This document shows positions 1 to 9,040 of a DNA stretch of 64,000 bases, piece after piece (position 1 is the first letter of the stretch; each line of letters opens with the position of its first letter). The position numbers were made by a program, and so were the translations under genes. The stretch lies in assembly GCF_001952935.1 (NCBI RefSeq), contig NZ_CP018319.1:2324501-2388500 (forward strand), written 5' to 3'. This DNA is from Pseudomonas frederiksbergensis. Lineage in GTDB: Bacteria; Pseudomonadota; Gammaproteobacteria; Pseudomonadales; Pseudomonadaceae. The notes under the pieces are model-generated. The model was not told where the DNA came from, searched no databases, and saw only the letters and a list, made by a program, of their open reading frames with translations.

Positions 1-1836
1 GCCGTCCTCGACTCCGAACAACGTCGGGAAACCCGGGTCAATCAGACCAGCGCTGCATTGACCGCGCTGGTCTCGCAGCTGCAAACATTACCGCTGCCCC
101 GCGAAGTAAGCCGGCCGCTGAAAAACTTCGCCAAGCAACTGGATGCAAGAGTCGGGCAGGCGCGCGAAATTCCGTTGCTGCTCAGCGAACTGAGTGGCCT
201 GCAAGGCAAAGCTCTGAATCAGCTTGAAAACCCGGCAGAGCCCGGCCGCCCTGGTTTGCTGCAACGACTGTTTGGCAGCCGTGAAGCGGATGAAACGGAT
301 GAAACGGCATTGCAGGTTGTATCCGGCACCTTCACGGCGCCCGCCCCGCAGCCAGCCAAAGCAGTTGCAGCGCCTTATGCCGTAACACCACAGGTCACTG
401 TCGATCTCGCGCCAGAGGTCGATAAGCGGCAAGTGCCCGCCGCACATGTTGCCGCTTCCGCTACTGCATCTGAGCCGGCAATCGAGGCGCCGCCGCCCTC
501 TCCTGAAGTTGTAACGTTTGTCCCGCCGGTACTCGAGTTCGAGCAAGCACGCGCCCAGACTCCAGAGGCGCAACCGCAACCAGACATAGAACATCCAGAA
601 GCACCCGCTCCATCGATCATCGAGCCAGAAATGCCGGCTCAATTGGCGATCAATCCCGACGAATTGACTCCGGTGGTCTATCTCGACAGCCTGCCGCTGC
701 CCCCGGCCATGGCCGAGGTGTTGGCCGCCGCAGGCACTGAACAATCCGAGCCGGATGCTCTCTACGCCCTGCCGGACTCACCCGAGCCGTCCTACAGCTC
801 GGTGGCCAAGCATATTGAAGACACGCTACTGGGCCTGCTGGACGACCTGACGCTGCCCGAGCGTCATCGTCCACAAGCCGAAGCGATGCGCGATCGTCTG
901 CAAAACGGGTTGAACTGGTACGAATTACTACCAATCCTCGACGATCTAGCCACCTTGATGCTGGCAATCACCGACAGCGGCCAGCATGAATTCGAAGCCT
1001 ACTTGCAACAGCTGAACGAACGTCTCGAGTCGTTCCAAAGCAACTTGCAAGCTGCCAGCGAAGGCCATGCCGACAACCGTTCCGCCGCCCGCGACATGGA
1101 CACGCAGATCCGTGAACAGGTCGACGGCTTGCAGAGCAGCATGCAGGAAGCCGCCGACCTGGACGATCTCAAGCACGTCTTGGAAAACCATCTGGAAGGC
1201 CTGCTCGGCACCATGGACCAGCACCAGAAGCAGCGGGACGAGCGCGAGCAAGAAGTCGCCGCCCGCCTTCACAGTCTGGCCGAACGCGTTGCGCACATGG
1301 AGCAGGAAGCCCTGGGCTACCGCGAGCACCTTGAGGAGCAGCGTCAGAAAGCCTTGATCGACCCGCTGACCGGCCTGCCTAACCGGGCCGCCTGGAGCGA
1401 ACGGCTGGATCACGAAATCAACCTATGGCAGCAACACGGCAACAGCCTGTTGCTGGCCATGCTCGACCTCGACCATTTCAAACGCATTAACGATAACTAC
1501 GGTCACCTGGCGGGCGACAAAGTACTGAAAATCATCGCGAACGTGCTGCGCAAGCGCCTGCGTGGGACGGATTTCATTGCCCGGTTCGGTGGTGAGGAGT
1601 TTGTGCTGTTGATGCCAGACACTGGGCCAACCGCTGGTGCGAAATTGCTGGAAAAGCTGCGCGCCTCGATCGAAGCCTGCCCTTTCCACTTCAAGGGTGA
1701 GCCGGTAACCATCACCATTTCCATGGGCCTGACGGCCTTCAAACCCGGTGAACATAGCGATCTTGTGCTTAAAAGAGCCGATCAGGCTCTATATCGCGCG
1801 AAACATGCCGGTCGCAACCAAGTGGCACTGGGCTGA
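1..1836 (+). CDS. dgcH: GGDEF diguanylate cyclase, 5' end outside window
   Basis: The frame is open from the first base, so 611 residues of a longer protein are visible and the true start lies outside; the in-frame TTG at 58 has no reason to be the start. The protein makes the second messenger c-di-GMP from two GTP. The first ~60 residues look helical, residues ~95-260 are an Ala/Pro/Glu-rich low-complexity linker, then come coiled-coil-like helices and a C-terminal GGDEF domain. The active-site motif GGEEF is at bases 1588-1602 and an RxxD inhibitory site (RGTD, 1561-1572) sits five residues before it, so the enzyme should be active and product-inhibited. No transmembrane segment is visible in the part present. 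The following ampDh2, kinB and algB match the neighbourhood of P. aeruginosa dgcH (PA5487), which supports the symbol; the GGDEF call is firm, the symbol is from context. Confidence 0.9.
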   Translation, partial: AVLDSEQRRETRVNQTSAALTALVSQLQTLPLPREVSRPLKNFAKQLDARVGQAREIPLLLSELSGLQGKALNQLENPAEPGRPGLLQRLFGSREADETDETALQVVSGTFTAPAPQPAKAVAAPYAVTPQVTVDLAPEVDKRQVPAAHVAASATASEPAIEAPPPSPEVVTFVPPVLEFEQARAQTPEAQPQPDIEHPEAPAPSIIEPEMPAQLAINPDELTPVVYLDSLPLPPAMAEVLAAAGTEQSEPDALYALPDSPEPSYSSVAKHIEDTLLGLLDDLTLPERHRPQAEAMRDRLQNGLNWYELLPILDDLATLMLAITDSGQHEFEAYLQQLNERLESFQSNLQAASEGHADNRSAARDMDTQIREQVDGLQSSMQEAADLDDLKHVLENHLEGLLGTMDQHQKQRDEREQEVAARLHSLAERVAHMEQEALGYREHLEEQRQKALIDPLTGLPNRAAWSERLDHEINLWQQHGNSLLLAMLDLDHFKRINDNYGHLAGDKVLKIIANVLRKRLRGTDFIARFGGEEFVLLMPDTGPTAGAKLLEKLRASIEACPFHFKGEPVTITISMGLTAFKPGEHSDLVLKRADQALYRAKHAGRNQVALG

Positions 1837-1939
1837 GAATCAATTGTTCCATTTTGTTTAAAATTGCCCGTCGGCCGTTTGCGTGCAAGGCCGTACGTTA
1901 CACTGTTGCATTACTGTCTTGCGTGTATTGCCTTCTGCC

Positions 1940-2719
1940 ATGAAATATCTAGCGCTTATCGTGTCTCTGATTCTGTTGGCCGGCTGTGCCAGCGGCCCCC
2001 GGCTCAACACCAGTCACCCTTCACCCAACTTTGACAGCCGAATTCAGTTCGTGGTCGTGCACTACACCTCCGCGTCTTTGGAGCGCTCGCTGCAACTGCT
2101 GACTCACGGCGACGTCAGCAGCCACTATCTGATTGGCGACGACAAGGGCGCCACCATTTACAAGCTGATGGATGAAAACGTCCGAGCCTGGCACGCCGGG
2201 GAAAGCGAATGGCAAGGCCGGACCTGGTTGAACTCCAGCTCCATTGGCATCGAAATCGTCAACCCGGGTTTTAAAGACACCCCTGCCGGGCGCCTTTGGT
2301 ACCCCTACAGCGAAGACCAGATCCAGTCCCTGATCGTGCTGCTCAAGGACATCAGCAAGCGTTACGCCATCAATCCCCGCAGCATCATCGGCCATAGCGA
2401 CATCGCCCCGCTGCGCAAGCTCGATCCGGGGCCGCTGTTCCCCTGGAAGCGTCTGGCTGCCGAAGGCCTGGGAGTCTGGCCCAATGAGCAGGCCGTAACG
2501 CGTCAGCAAGTACAGTTTGAAGTAAAACTGCCAACCATCAGCTGGTTTCAGGCACAGCTGGCCCGCGCGGGTTATCCCACGCCGCAAACCGGTGAACTGG
2601 ATGTGGCGACGCGTCATGTGATTGCGGCCTTCCAGATGCATTTCCGACCGACACGTTTCGATGGCACACCGGACGCGCAAACCGCGGCGCTTCTACAAGT
2701 GTTGAACCAGACAAAATAA
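1940..2719 (+). CDS. ampDh2: N-acetylmuramoyl-L-alanine amidase lipoprotein, AmpDh2 type
   Basis: A 259-residue periplasmic amidase that cleaves the bond between N-acetylmuramic acid and the L-Ala of the peptide stem during peptidoglycan turnover. The start at 1940 gives a lipoprotein signal with lipobox L-A-G-C (Cys16); an in-frame GTG at 1883 would bury this signal and is rejected. The Amidase_2 domain spans about residues 33-180, with zinc ligands His41, His152 and Asp162 and catalytic Glu105 all present. A peptidoglycan-binding domain follows at about 195-259. Close neighbours kinB and algB give the same context as P. aeruginosa ampDh2 (PA5485), an outer-membrane-anchored enzyme linked to cell-wall recycling and ampC induction. 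Location at the outer membrane is inferred from the lipobox (no Asp at +2). Confidence 0.9.
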   Translation: MKYLALIVSLILLAGCASGPRLNTSHPSPNFDSRIQFVVVHYTSASLERSLQLLTHGDVSSHYLIGDDKGATIYKLMDENVRAWHAGESEWQGRTWLNSSSIGIEIVNPGFKDTPAGRLWYPYSEDQIQSLIVLLKDISKRYAINPRSIIGHSDIAPLRKLDPGPLFPWKRLAAEGLGVWPNEQAVTRQQVQFEVKLPTISWFQAQLARAGYPTPQTGELDVATRHVIAAFQMHFRPTRFDGTPDAQTAALLQVLNQTK

Positions 2720-2793
2720 TGACGCCCGCCCGACGGTCAGGGCTTTTTTTCAATCAGCAGCTATAACTCATTGGTAATACTTCGGATATTCCT

Positions 2794-4407
2794 ATGACGG
2801 CTGCTCGAGAGACACTACGTAGTTGGTTCTTTCGCCCTTGGTTTTTGGCGATGCTGGCTGCTGCCTTGAGCGCGATACTCCTGATGACCGGCAGCCTGTT
2901 CGTGGCCATGCATCAAGTCGAGCAGAACGAAAGCGCAGAGATGAATGCCCAGGGCGAGCGCTTCCTTGCTCGCCTGGAGCAGTTGTTCGGGCAATTGCGG
3001 GAAAGTCTCGACGACCTTGAAGCCCAGCCGTTACGCGGCTGCGATGACGAAATGATCGCGACCTTGCAACAGGTCAGCTTCAACTACCGTTTCGTTTACG
3101 AAGCCGCTTATATGGACGCCTCGCGGATCTGTTCCAACCGCCCCCGCCAGGAAGGGTTGTCGATGATAAGACCGCCCGACATTAAGGGGCCGACCTACAG
3201 TTATTGGCTGAACACCACCACCGAACCCGATGAAAACCGCGCCGCGCTGATGCTCGGACGCGGTAATTTTCGCGTCGCGACGTCTCGCGGTCATTTGACC
3301 GACATGGTCGACTTGCCACCGGGAAGCAGCCTGCTGGTGGTGCTCGACCACGGTACGCGTGCGATTCCGGTACTGGGTGTCCCCCAGGTCTGGCCACCAA
3401 CAGAACCCTGGCCCCCGAAAAGCCTCGACGCGCTACAAGTAACGCATTCCCGCTTGATCTACCGCATGCCCACCAACAACCCGGAATACCAATTGGTGCT
3501 GATCAGCCCGCGCACCGGCATGCATGTGCCCGCCGTCTGGTGGTGGTTGCTGCCGGCCAGCCTGTTACTCGCCTTATGCGTGGGTTTTCTGGTGCTTCTG
3601 CTGGTGCGCCAGCGACAGTCGCTGGACGCCGAACTGAGTGGCGCCATACGACGAGGCGAATTGCAGGTGCTGTATCAGCCGATCTTCGACCTCGACAGCC
3701 GCAACTGTGTCGGGGCCGAAGCCTTGCTGCGCTGGCGAAGACCGGACGGCACCCTGACCAGCCCCGACCTGTTTATTCCAATGGCGGAGAACACCGGCCA
3801 GATCCGCCAGATGACCGACTTCGTCCTGCAACGCCTGCTTGAACAGCTGGGGCACTTGTTGCGGGCCAATCCGCAACTGTACATCTCGGTCAACCTGGCG
3901 GCCTGCGACGTGATGGTGCCGCGTATCGGCCAGGTAATGGCGCGCCTGCTGACCTTGCACCGTGTCGCGGCCAAGCAAATTGCCTTTGAGGTTACCGAGC
4001 GGGGATTGATCGATGTCGTGGTTGCCCGGGAAAACCTGCAAGCCTTGCGGGATGTCGGGCATCAAGTGCTGATCGATGACTTTGGCACCGGCTATTGCAG
4101 CCTCGCCTATCTGCAAACCCTGCCAGTCGATTGCCTGAAAATCGACAAGGCGTTTATCGATGCACTGGGTCATGACGCTGCTAGTAGCGGTGTCGCACCG
4201 CACATCATTCATATGGCCCAGGCCCTGCAACTCAAGGTGATCGCCGAGGGCATCGAACTTGAATCCCAGGCGGCGCTTCTGAGCAGCGAAGGTGTGAAGT
4301 TCGGTCAGGGCTGGCTGTTCGCCCATGCCTTGAGTGCGGTGCAATTCATCGAGCTGATTACCCGTGGCCGCCGATTGGCCGCCCGACGTCTCGATGACGA
4401 AGCCTGA
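2794..4407 (+). CDS. Membrane EAL phosphodiesterase with periplasmic sensor region
   Basis: A 537-residue protein that should hydrolyse c-di-GMP to pGpG. An N-terminal membrane helix (about 13-38) and a second helix (about 250-272) enclose a ~210-residue periplasmic region. That region carries two cysteines, one in R-I-C-S-N, resembling the CSS-motif sensor domains whose disulfide redox state controls some EAL enzymes, although the third residue is N, not S. The cytoplasmic EAL domain (about 285-520) keeps the metal and catalytic signatures: GAEALLRW, FEVTERGL, IDDFGTGYCSL, LKIDKAF and VIAEGIE. It follows ampDh2 by 74 bp and ends 12 bp from convergent kinB. With the upstream GGDEF protein it puts opposing c-di-GMP enzymes within 5 kb. 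The sensor assignment is tentative. Confidence 0.9.
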   Translation: MTAARETLRSWFFRPWFLAMLAAALSAILLMTGSLFVAMHQVEQNESAEMNAQGERFLARLEQLFGQLRESLDDLEAQPLRGCDDEMIATLQQVSFNYRFVYEAAYMDASRICSNRPRQEGLSMIRPPDIKGPTYSYWLNTTTEPDENRAALMLGRGNFRVATSRGHLTDMVDLPPGSSLLVVLDHGTRAIPVLGVPQVWPPTEPWPPKSLDALQVTHSRLIYRMPTNNPEYQLVLISPRTGMHVPAVWWWLLPASLLLALCVGFLVLLLVRQRQSLDAELSGAIRRGELQVLYQPIFDLDSRNCVGAEALLRWRRPDGTLTSPDLFIPMAENTGQIRQMTDFVLQRLLEQLGHLLRANPQLYISVNLAACDVMVPRIGQVMARLLTLHRVAAKQIAFEVTERGLIDVVVARENLQALRDVGHQVLIDDFGTGYCSLAYLQTLPVDCLKIDKAFIDALGHDAASSGVAPHIIHMAQALQLKVIAEGIELESQAALLSSEGVKFGQGWLFAHALSAVQFIELITRGRRLAARRLDDEA

Positions 4408-4419
4408 AGCGATTGCGGC

Positions 4420-6210
4420 TTAAACCGACAACGCCATATAGAACTGAGTACCCTGCCCTGGCCGCGAATAAACACCCATCCGACCGCCGTGCAACTGCAC
4501 GATTTCCTTGCACAGTGCCAGACCGAGCCCGGCGCCGCCCTTCTTGCGACCCACCTGTACAAAGGGTTCGAAAATCCGCCCCTGCTGACCATAGGCAATG
4601 CCTTCGCCGTTGTCCTCGACGCTGATAATCACCCGCTCCCCATGGCGTCGAGCCTGCAAACGTATTTGCCCGCCGGTGGCGGTATGGCGCAACGCGTTGT
4701 CGATCAGGTTGTCGAGCACCCGGTCCAACTGCGGCTGATCGGCCTGCAATCGTGGCAATGTCCCTTGCACTTCCACTAGCAGTTCGAGGCCCCGCTCTTC
4801 TGCTGGGCCAGCAAAACGTGTTCGGGCCTGCTCCAGCAAATCCTCGATGGAGCACGGAGCCAACGTGAGTTTCTGCAATCCGTTCTGGTAGCGGGAGAAG
4901 TTCAGCAGGTCGTTGATCAGCTGCATCAAACGCTGCATTTCCTCATTCACGGTGTCCAGCAGATCAGCTTCACGCGAGTCCTTGGCAAAGTGTGCGCGCT
5001 CGCGGAAAAGGCCGAACGCCATGTGCATTCCAGTGACCGGCGTTCGCAATTCATGGGAGGCGCGCAGCACGAACTCGCTGCGCACCCGCTCAAACGCCCG
5101 CTGTTCGGTGACGTCATGCAGCACCATCACGGCGCCCAGAATATGCCCTTGGGTGTGGCTGACTGGCGTCAGGCTAAAGGTCAGCAACCGCGACTCCCCG
5201 TCGACCTCGATACTCAGGTCCTCAGGCGCGCGCTCCAGGGAGCCCCCGCGCAGTACCAGTTGCAGCTGATCATCGAGTTCGGGGCGCTCAAGCGCCGCAC
5301 CCAGACCTTGACCGAGACGATCGCTTTCCCAGCCCAATTGACGTTGCGCAACCGGGTTGAGGTGTTCCAAACGGCCATCGCGGTCGATCATCAGCAAGCC
5401 ATCGTCGATGCTGTCGAGTACGGCCTGCAACCGCTGCTGGCCTGCGAGCAGCTCATCGATATTGGTGGCCTGGTGCTCACGCAAGGCCTGGGCCATGATC
5501 CCGAAGCGCTTGGTCAGCAGGTTCATTTCCACGGCCGAGGAAATCGGTAGCGTCACTTCGAAATTGCCTTGGCCGATGTTGTCCGCCGCTTGGGCCAGCG
5601 CCTCGATCGGCGCACCAAAACGCTGAGCGATAGCGTGGGCGGTGACGAAGCCGATGATCAGCACCGCCAGCCCCACCAGCCCGAGCAGGCCGGCAACCAG
5701 CAGCGCCCTCTCCCGAGCCTGCCGTTCGGTGGCACTGATGTTATCCAGCGCACGCTGTTGCTCGACGATCAAACCATTGCGTAGCGCATTGAATTTTTCG
5801 GTGAGTTCTTGGTTGCCACTGAACGCCTGCGTCGAGTCACGTGACAGGTCGTACGCCTGGAGAAAGCTCAGGTAGTCCGTCCTGGCCTGTTCGAAACCGT
5901 GCTGGCGCTCATCGCCAGCCTTGGCTTGGACAATGCCGTCGTCAAGCAACTGGAAATATTGCTGCTTGGACGCCTCGAACGCTGCAGGATCCGGCTTCTC
6001 GCTGAGCATGATCATCATCTGATCGCCCAAGGTCTGACGCAATTTCAGTCCAAGGTCCAGCGTGACGAAATTATTGCGAATCAGCGCTTCCTGGGAACTC
6101 GCCATCTGCATCACGCTGACCAGCCCGAGCAACAGGCCGAGCAGTGCCACGGTGATCAGCGCGGAAATACTCAAGAACAGCCGCGTGCGCAATTTCATCG
6201 CTAGTCTCAT
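4420..6210 (-). CDS. kinB: Alginate sensor histidine kinase KinB
   Basis: A 596-residue inner-membrane kinase, partner of AlgB in control of alginate synthesis and virulence. Two membrane segments (about 13-35 and 165-187) flank a periplasmic sensor, followed by HAMP, PAS (about 260-350), HisKA with the phospho-accepting His386 in SHELRTP, and HATPase_c with N box (LIDNALRH), G1 (DNGEGI) and G2 (GGAGLGLAL). The reading frame is open further upstream into algB, but the start at 6210 lies 10 bp after the algB stop and gives an N-terminus matching known KinB length (about 595); ATG 6198 is an alternative. In P. aeruginosa KinB acts mainly as a phosphatase on AlgB. It is cotranscribed with and downstream of algB. 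Confidence 0.93.
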   Translation of the reverse strand: MRLAMKLRTRLFLSISALITVALLGLLLGLVSVMQMASSQEALIRNNFVTLDLGLKLRQTLGDQMMIMLSEKPDPAAFEASKQQYFQLLDDGIVQAKAGDERQHGFEQARTDYLSFLQAYDLSRDSTQAFSGNQELTEKFNALRNGLIVEQQRALDNISATERQARERALLVAGLLGLVGLAVLIIGFVTAHAIAQRFGAPIEALAQAADNIGQGNFEVTLPISSAVEMNLLTKRFGIMAQALREHQATNIDELLAGQQRLQAVLDSIDDGLLMIDRDGRLEHLNPVAQRQLGWESDRLGQGLGAALERPELDDQLQLVLRGGSLERAPEDLSIEVDGESRLLTFSLTPVSHTQGHILGAVMVLHDVTEQRAFERVRSEFVLRASHELRTPVTGMHMAFGLFRERAHFAKDSREADLLDTVNEEMQRLMQLINDLLNFSRYQNGLQKLTLAPCSIEDLLEQARTRFAGPAEERGLELLVEVQGTLPRLQADQPQLDRVLDNLIDNALRHTATGGQIRLQARRHGERVIISVEDNGEGIAYGQQGRIFEPFVQVGRKKGGAGLGLALCKEIVQLHGGRMGVYSRPGQGTQFYMALSV

Positions 6211-6220
6211 CGGAGACAGC

Positions 6221-7567
6221 TCACAAGTTGTACTGCTTGCGTTTTCGGTACAGCGTCGAGGCATCGATACCGAGGGTCTTGGCGGCCTGGTCCAGCGTAT
6301 CTGCCGTGGCGAGGACCGCTCCGATGTGGGCTTTTTCCAATTCATCCAGGCTCAGCGCAGCGCCGATGCGAGGCGCGTTGTTCACCGGGGTTTCAGCCAT
6401 GCCCAAGTGGCTGATCTCGACCCTTTCCTGTGGACAAATGATGCTTGCCCGCTCCACAACGTTGCGCAGTTCGCGAATATTCCCCGGCCAGCGGTAACCG
6501 AGCAGCGCTTCACGGGCGTCATCGCTGAAACCCCGAGCCGGACGCGCGTATTCCTTGACGAAACGGGCCAGAAAGCGATCGGCCAGGTTCAGGATATCTT
6601 CCCTGCGCTCGCGCAGTGGCGGCAGGTGCAAGGTGATGACGTTCAGGCGGTAGAGCAAATCTTCACGGAAACGGCCGTCGCGGACCATGTCTTCGAGGTT
6701 CTGGTTAGTGGCCGCGAGGATGCGCACATCGGCGCGGCGGGTGATGGGGTCGCCCACCCGTTCGTATTCTTTATCCTGAATAAAACGCAACAGCTTTGGT
6801 TGCAAAACCAATGGAAAATCGCCGATCTCGTCAAGAAACAGCGTCCCACCGTCGGCCTGATTGACACGCCCCAGAGTACTTTCGCTGGCACCGGTGAACG
6901 CGCCACGGCTGTGGCCGAAGAGCTCGCTTTCCATGAGTTCGGCGGTCAGGGACGGGCAGTTGATCGTGATGCAGGATTTCTTCGAGCGCTTGCTCCAGCC
7001 GTGAATGGCCTGGGACAGTTCGCCTTTACCGGTGCCGGACTCGCCGAGAATCAAAATGTTGGCATCGGTGCTGGCCACCTGGCGGGCGGTTTCGAGCACG
7101 ACTTTCATCGCCGGGCTGTGAGAGTCCAGGCCATCCTTGGGTTTGCGCACTTCGCCTTCAAGGGCTTCCAGACGTGCCGACAGTTGCCGCACTTCCAGTT
7201 GCTTGGCGGTGGCCAGGCGTAATTGGTCGGGGCTGCAAGGCTTGACCAGATAGTCGGCGGCCCCGGCCTGAATGGCATCGACCGCAGTATCCACCGCAGA
7301 GTGAGCGGTGACGATCACCACCCTCATCCACGGCGCCTGAATGCGCATTTGAGCCAGCACATCAAGGCCGTTGTCTTCCCCCAGGCGCAGATCAAGGAAA
7401 CACAGGTCGAACACTTGACGCTGAAGCAGTGCATCAGCCTGAGCGGCGCTGTTGGCGGTAGCGACGCTGTAGCCTTCATCTTCGAGGCAATAACGAAACG
7501 TACGCAGGATGGCGGACTCATCGTCCACCAGCAGAATGCGGCCTTGATGCTCAGTGGCTGACTCCAT
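6221..7567 (-). CDS. algB: NtrC-family response regulator AlgB
   Basis: A 448-residue transcription activator. The receiver domain (about 9-125) has the acidic pair D15-D16 and phospho-acceptor Asp59; the AAA+ domain (about 150-380) has Walker A GESGTGKG, the sigma-54 contact loop GAFTGA and Walker B GGTLFLDEIG; a Fis-type helix-turn-helix closes the protein (about 405-445). A good ribosome site (GGAG, then AGGAAA) precedes the ATG. AlgB is required for high algD expression in mucoid P. aeruginosa, where its phosphorylation is reported to be dispensable. It reads toward kinB and diverges from the operon starting at 8004, which has its own sigma-54 promoter, so AlgB is a natural candidate regulator there (inference). 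Confidence 0.95.
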   Translation of the reverse strand: MESATEHQGRILLVDDESAILRTFRYCLEDEGYSVATANSAAQADALLQRQVFDLCFLDLRLGEDNGLDVLAQMRIQAPWMRVVIVTAHSAVDTAVDAIQAGAADYLVKPCSPDQLRLATAKQLEVRQLSARLEALEGEVRKPKDGLDSHSPAMKVVLETARQVASTDANILILGESGTGKGELSQAIHGWSKRSKKSCITINCPSLTAELMESELFGHSRGAFTGASESTLGRVNQADGGTLFLDEIGDFPLVLQPKLLRFIQDKEYERVGDPITRRADVRILAATNQNLEDMVRDGRFREDLLYRLNVITLHLPPLRERREDILNLADRFLARFVKEYARPARGFSDDAREALLGYRWPGNIRELRNVVERASIICPQERVEISHLGMAETPVNNAPRIGAALSLDELEKAHIGAVLATADTLDQAAKTLGIDASTLYRKRKQYNL

Positions 7568-7805
7568 TTTCCTACGCTCCTTAATGAATAATCTTGGTTA
7601 GTCCCGGAATAATCGGGCAAGTTGCATGGTTGATTCTGGTCGATTTCAGCCACAGCAGCGTAGCTTTCCCCTCACCCTACGGCTAATCGCCTGATTTTGT
7701 TGTTTTTTTATCAGATAGCCGGTTCGCAGGCGTTTGCCGGTGTCCCCTTGTGACATCCATGTCCCCCTCGCAATTCAAAAATATTGAAAGTTCCTACAAA
7801 GCCCA

Positions 7806-7848
7806 TCGTGCATTACGCACGACTTCCAAAGGACCATCGTGCAGGATG
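7806..7848 (+). promoter_or_regulatory. Possible enhancer (activator) sites upstream of a sigma-54 promoter
   Basis: A perfect 6-bp dyad TCGTGC-N5-GCACGA at 7806-7822 is followed 31 bp later by a second TCGTGC at 7837 with a weaker right arm. The pair lies about 75-110 bp upstream of the -24/-12 element, the usual distance for bacterial enhancer-binding proteins. The rest of the 7568-8003 intergenic region shows no gene. The site may serve AlgB or another NtrC-type activator; no known consensus was matched. Confidence 0.35.
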
Positions 7849-7915
7849 CGTCCGTCACGTTATCCACCACACTCATAACTAATTGATTTTATTGGATTTT
7901 ATTATCTCAACAAGC

Positions 7916-7931
7916 TGGCATGGCGCCTGCA
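7916..7931 (+). promoter_or_regulatory. Sigma-54 (-24/-12) promoter
   Basis: TGGCATGGCGCCTGCA matches the RpoN consensus TGGCAC-N5-TTGCA with the invariant GG and GC separated by exactly 10 bp. It points to the gene starting at 8004, giving a leader of roughly 60 bases. Its position just downstream of a dyad that may be an activator site, and divergent from the gene of an NtrC-type regulator, supports a real promoter. Confidence 0.6.
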
Positions 7932-8003
7932 ACACTCTGATTACCCGGGGCCTTCAAGATGTCGCCCCTAACAAAATCACCACAGAGTGGGAGGAGCTTC
8001 AGG

Positions 8004-8291
8004 ATGAGTCGCCAACGTGCCGCCCAGTTGCGTATCTCGCCACTGCATATCCAGCAAGGTCTGTTTGCTGTTCTGGCGCTACTGATCACTTTGATCGCCG
8101 GGCAGCAGTTTCAGCGTTGGGAGCAGAACCAACAGCAAGAAGCGCCACGCTTGTCGTTTCAACAACCGACCCAAACCCATTTCAGTGCGGCCAGCAGTAA
8201 CCAGGCTGACAGCCCCCCAATGCGAATGATGGACGTCGACCAGGCTCAGCCTGCGGATGAGATGCCTCACCAGGAACGTTGGGTGTTCTAA
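8004..8291 (+). CDS. Small single-pass membrane protein, unknown function
   Basis: A 95-residue protein with one hydrophobic segment at about residues 16-34 (LFAVLALLITLIAG) and a Gln/Pro-rich, mostly polar C-terminal part. The start at 8004 is chosen for its strong ribosome site (GGGAGGAG, 7 bases before the ATG); the reading frame extends upstream but without a comparable signal. It is first in a probable operon with the DUF1328 gene (80 bp downstream) and ivy, behind the sigma-54 promoter at 7916. The orientation is likely N-in with a periplasmic tail. I do not recognise a family; a similarly placed hypothetical gene exists next to algB in other pseudomonads. Confidence 0.75.
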   Translation: MSRQRAAQLRISPLHIQQGLFAVLALLITLIAGQQFQRWEQNQQQEAPRLSFQQPTQTHFSAASSNQADSPPMRMMDVDQAQPADEMPHQERWVF

Positions 8292-8299
8292 ACACATGA

Positions 8300-8536
<237 letters not shown>

Positions 8537-8538
8537 AT

Positions 8539-9003
8539 ATGAGCGTTTTGTTAAAGACACTGGCAGCCGCCCTGCTTCTGGGCGGTAGTGCCATGGCAAC
8601 AGCGGCCAATGACGGCCAGGCGCGGGTCAATGAGTTGCTGACGGCAGACCCGCAGTACCGCGAAACCTGGCAAGGCGTAGTGAAGAAGGAAGAACGCTTG
8701 CCGGAATGGGTCATGAACCTGTCCGGCGACGCCGAGCAAATGAATGCCGTTGAAGAAGATGGTGAAAAGTATCTGGTTGGGCCGTTGTGCGAATCGCAGT
8801 CGACATGCCTCAACAAGCGCTTGATCGTCGCCGTCAGCTTCGACAAGAAGGAAGCCTACGCCATGCTGGTCGAAGTGCCTGCGGGACTGCCGGCCGACAA
8901 GTCGCCCACGCGGCATGCCGACTACCGCTTTCTTGGAAAGCCAGACCAGGGCATGCAGGACTTGTTGATGGAACAACTGAAGAAAGATCCACACTGGTAC
9001 TGA
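8539..9003 (+). CDS. ivy: Ivy-family inhibitor of vertebrate (c-type) lysozyme
   Basis: A 154-residue protein with a cleavable signal peptide (about 1-22, ending A-T-A-A) and a periplasmic Ivy domain. Family hallmarks include a short loop closed by two cysteines, here C-E-S-Q-S-T-C, which in E. coli Ivy is CKPHDC and supplies the histidine that plugs the lysozyme active site. The absent histidine suggests altered or lost c-type lysozyme inhibition. The function known for the family is protection of peptidoglycan from host lysozyme or control of autolysins. The ATG at 8539 is used because an in-frame GTG two codons earlier overlaps the previous stop. It is last in the sigma-54-preceded operon. 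Confidence 0.85.
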   Translation: MSVLLKTLAAALLLGGSAMATAANDGQARVNELLTADPQYRETWQGVVKKEERLPEWVMNLSGDAEQMNAVEEDGEKYLVGPLCESQSTCLNKRLIVAVSFDKKEAYAMLVEVPAGLPADKSPTRHADYRFLGKPDQGMQDLLMEQLKKDPHWY

Positions 9004-9016
9004 ATTCGTAACATGA

Positions 9017-9036
9017 AAGAAGCAGCATGGCTTCTT
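9017..9036 (+). terminator. Hairpin downstream of ivy
   Basis: AAGAAGC and GCTTCTT form a 7-bp stem with a 6-base loop starting 13 bp after the ivy stop. There is no proper T-run after it, so it is a weak terminator or only an mRNA 3' stem. Confidence 0.4.
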
Positions 9037-9040
9037 CCAC

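Noticed and set aside
2720..2755. Terminator after ampDh2
   Set aside because: GCCC...GGGC is followed by a T-run but the stem is only 4 bp, too weak to call.
6062..7222. Long frame on the strand opposite kinB/algB (and similar ones opposite gltP, the M16 peptidase, choX, fmt and trkA)
   Set aside because: These are mirror frames typical of GC-rich coding DNA; the opposite strand encodes complete, recognisable proteins.
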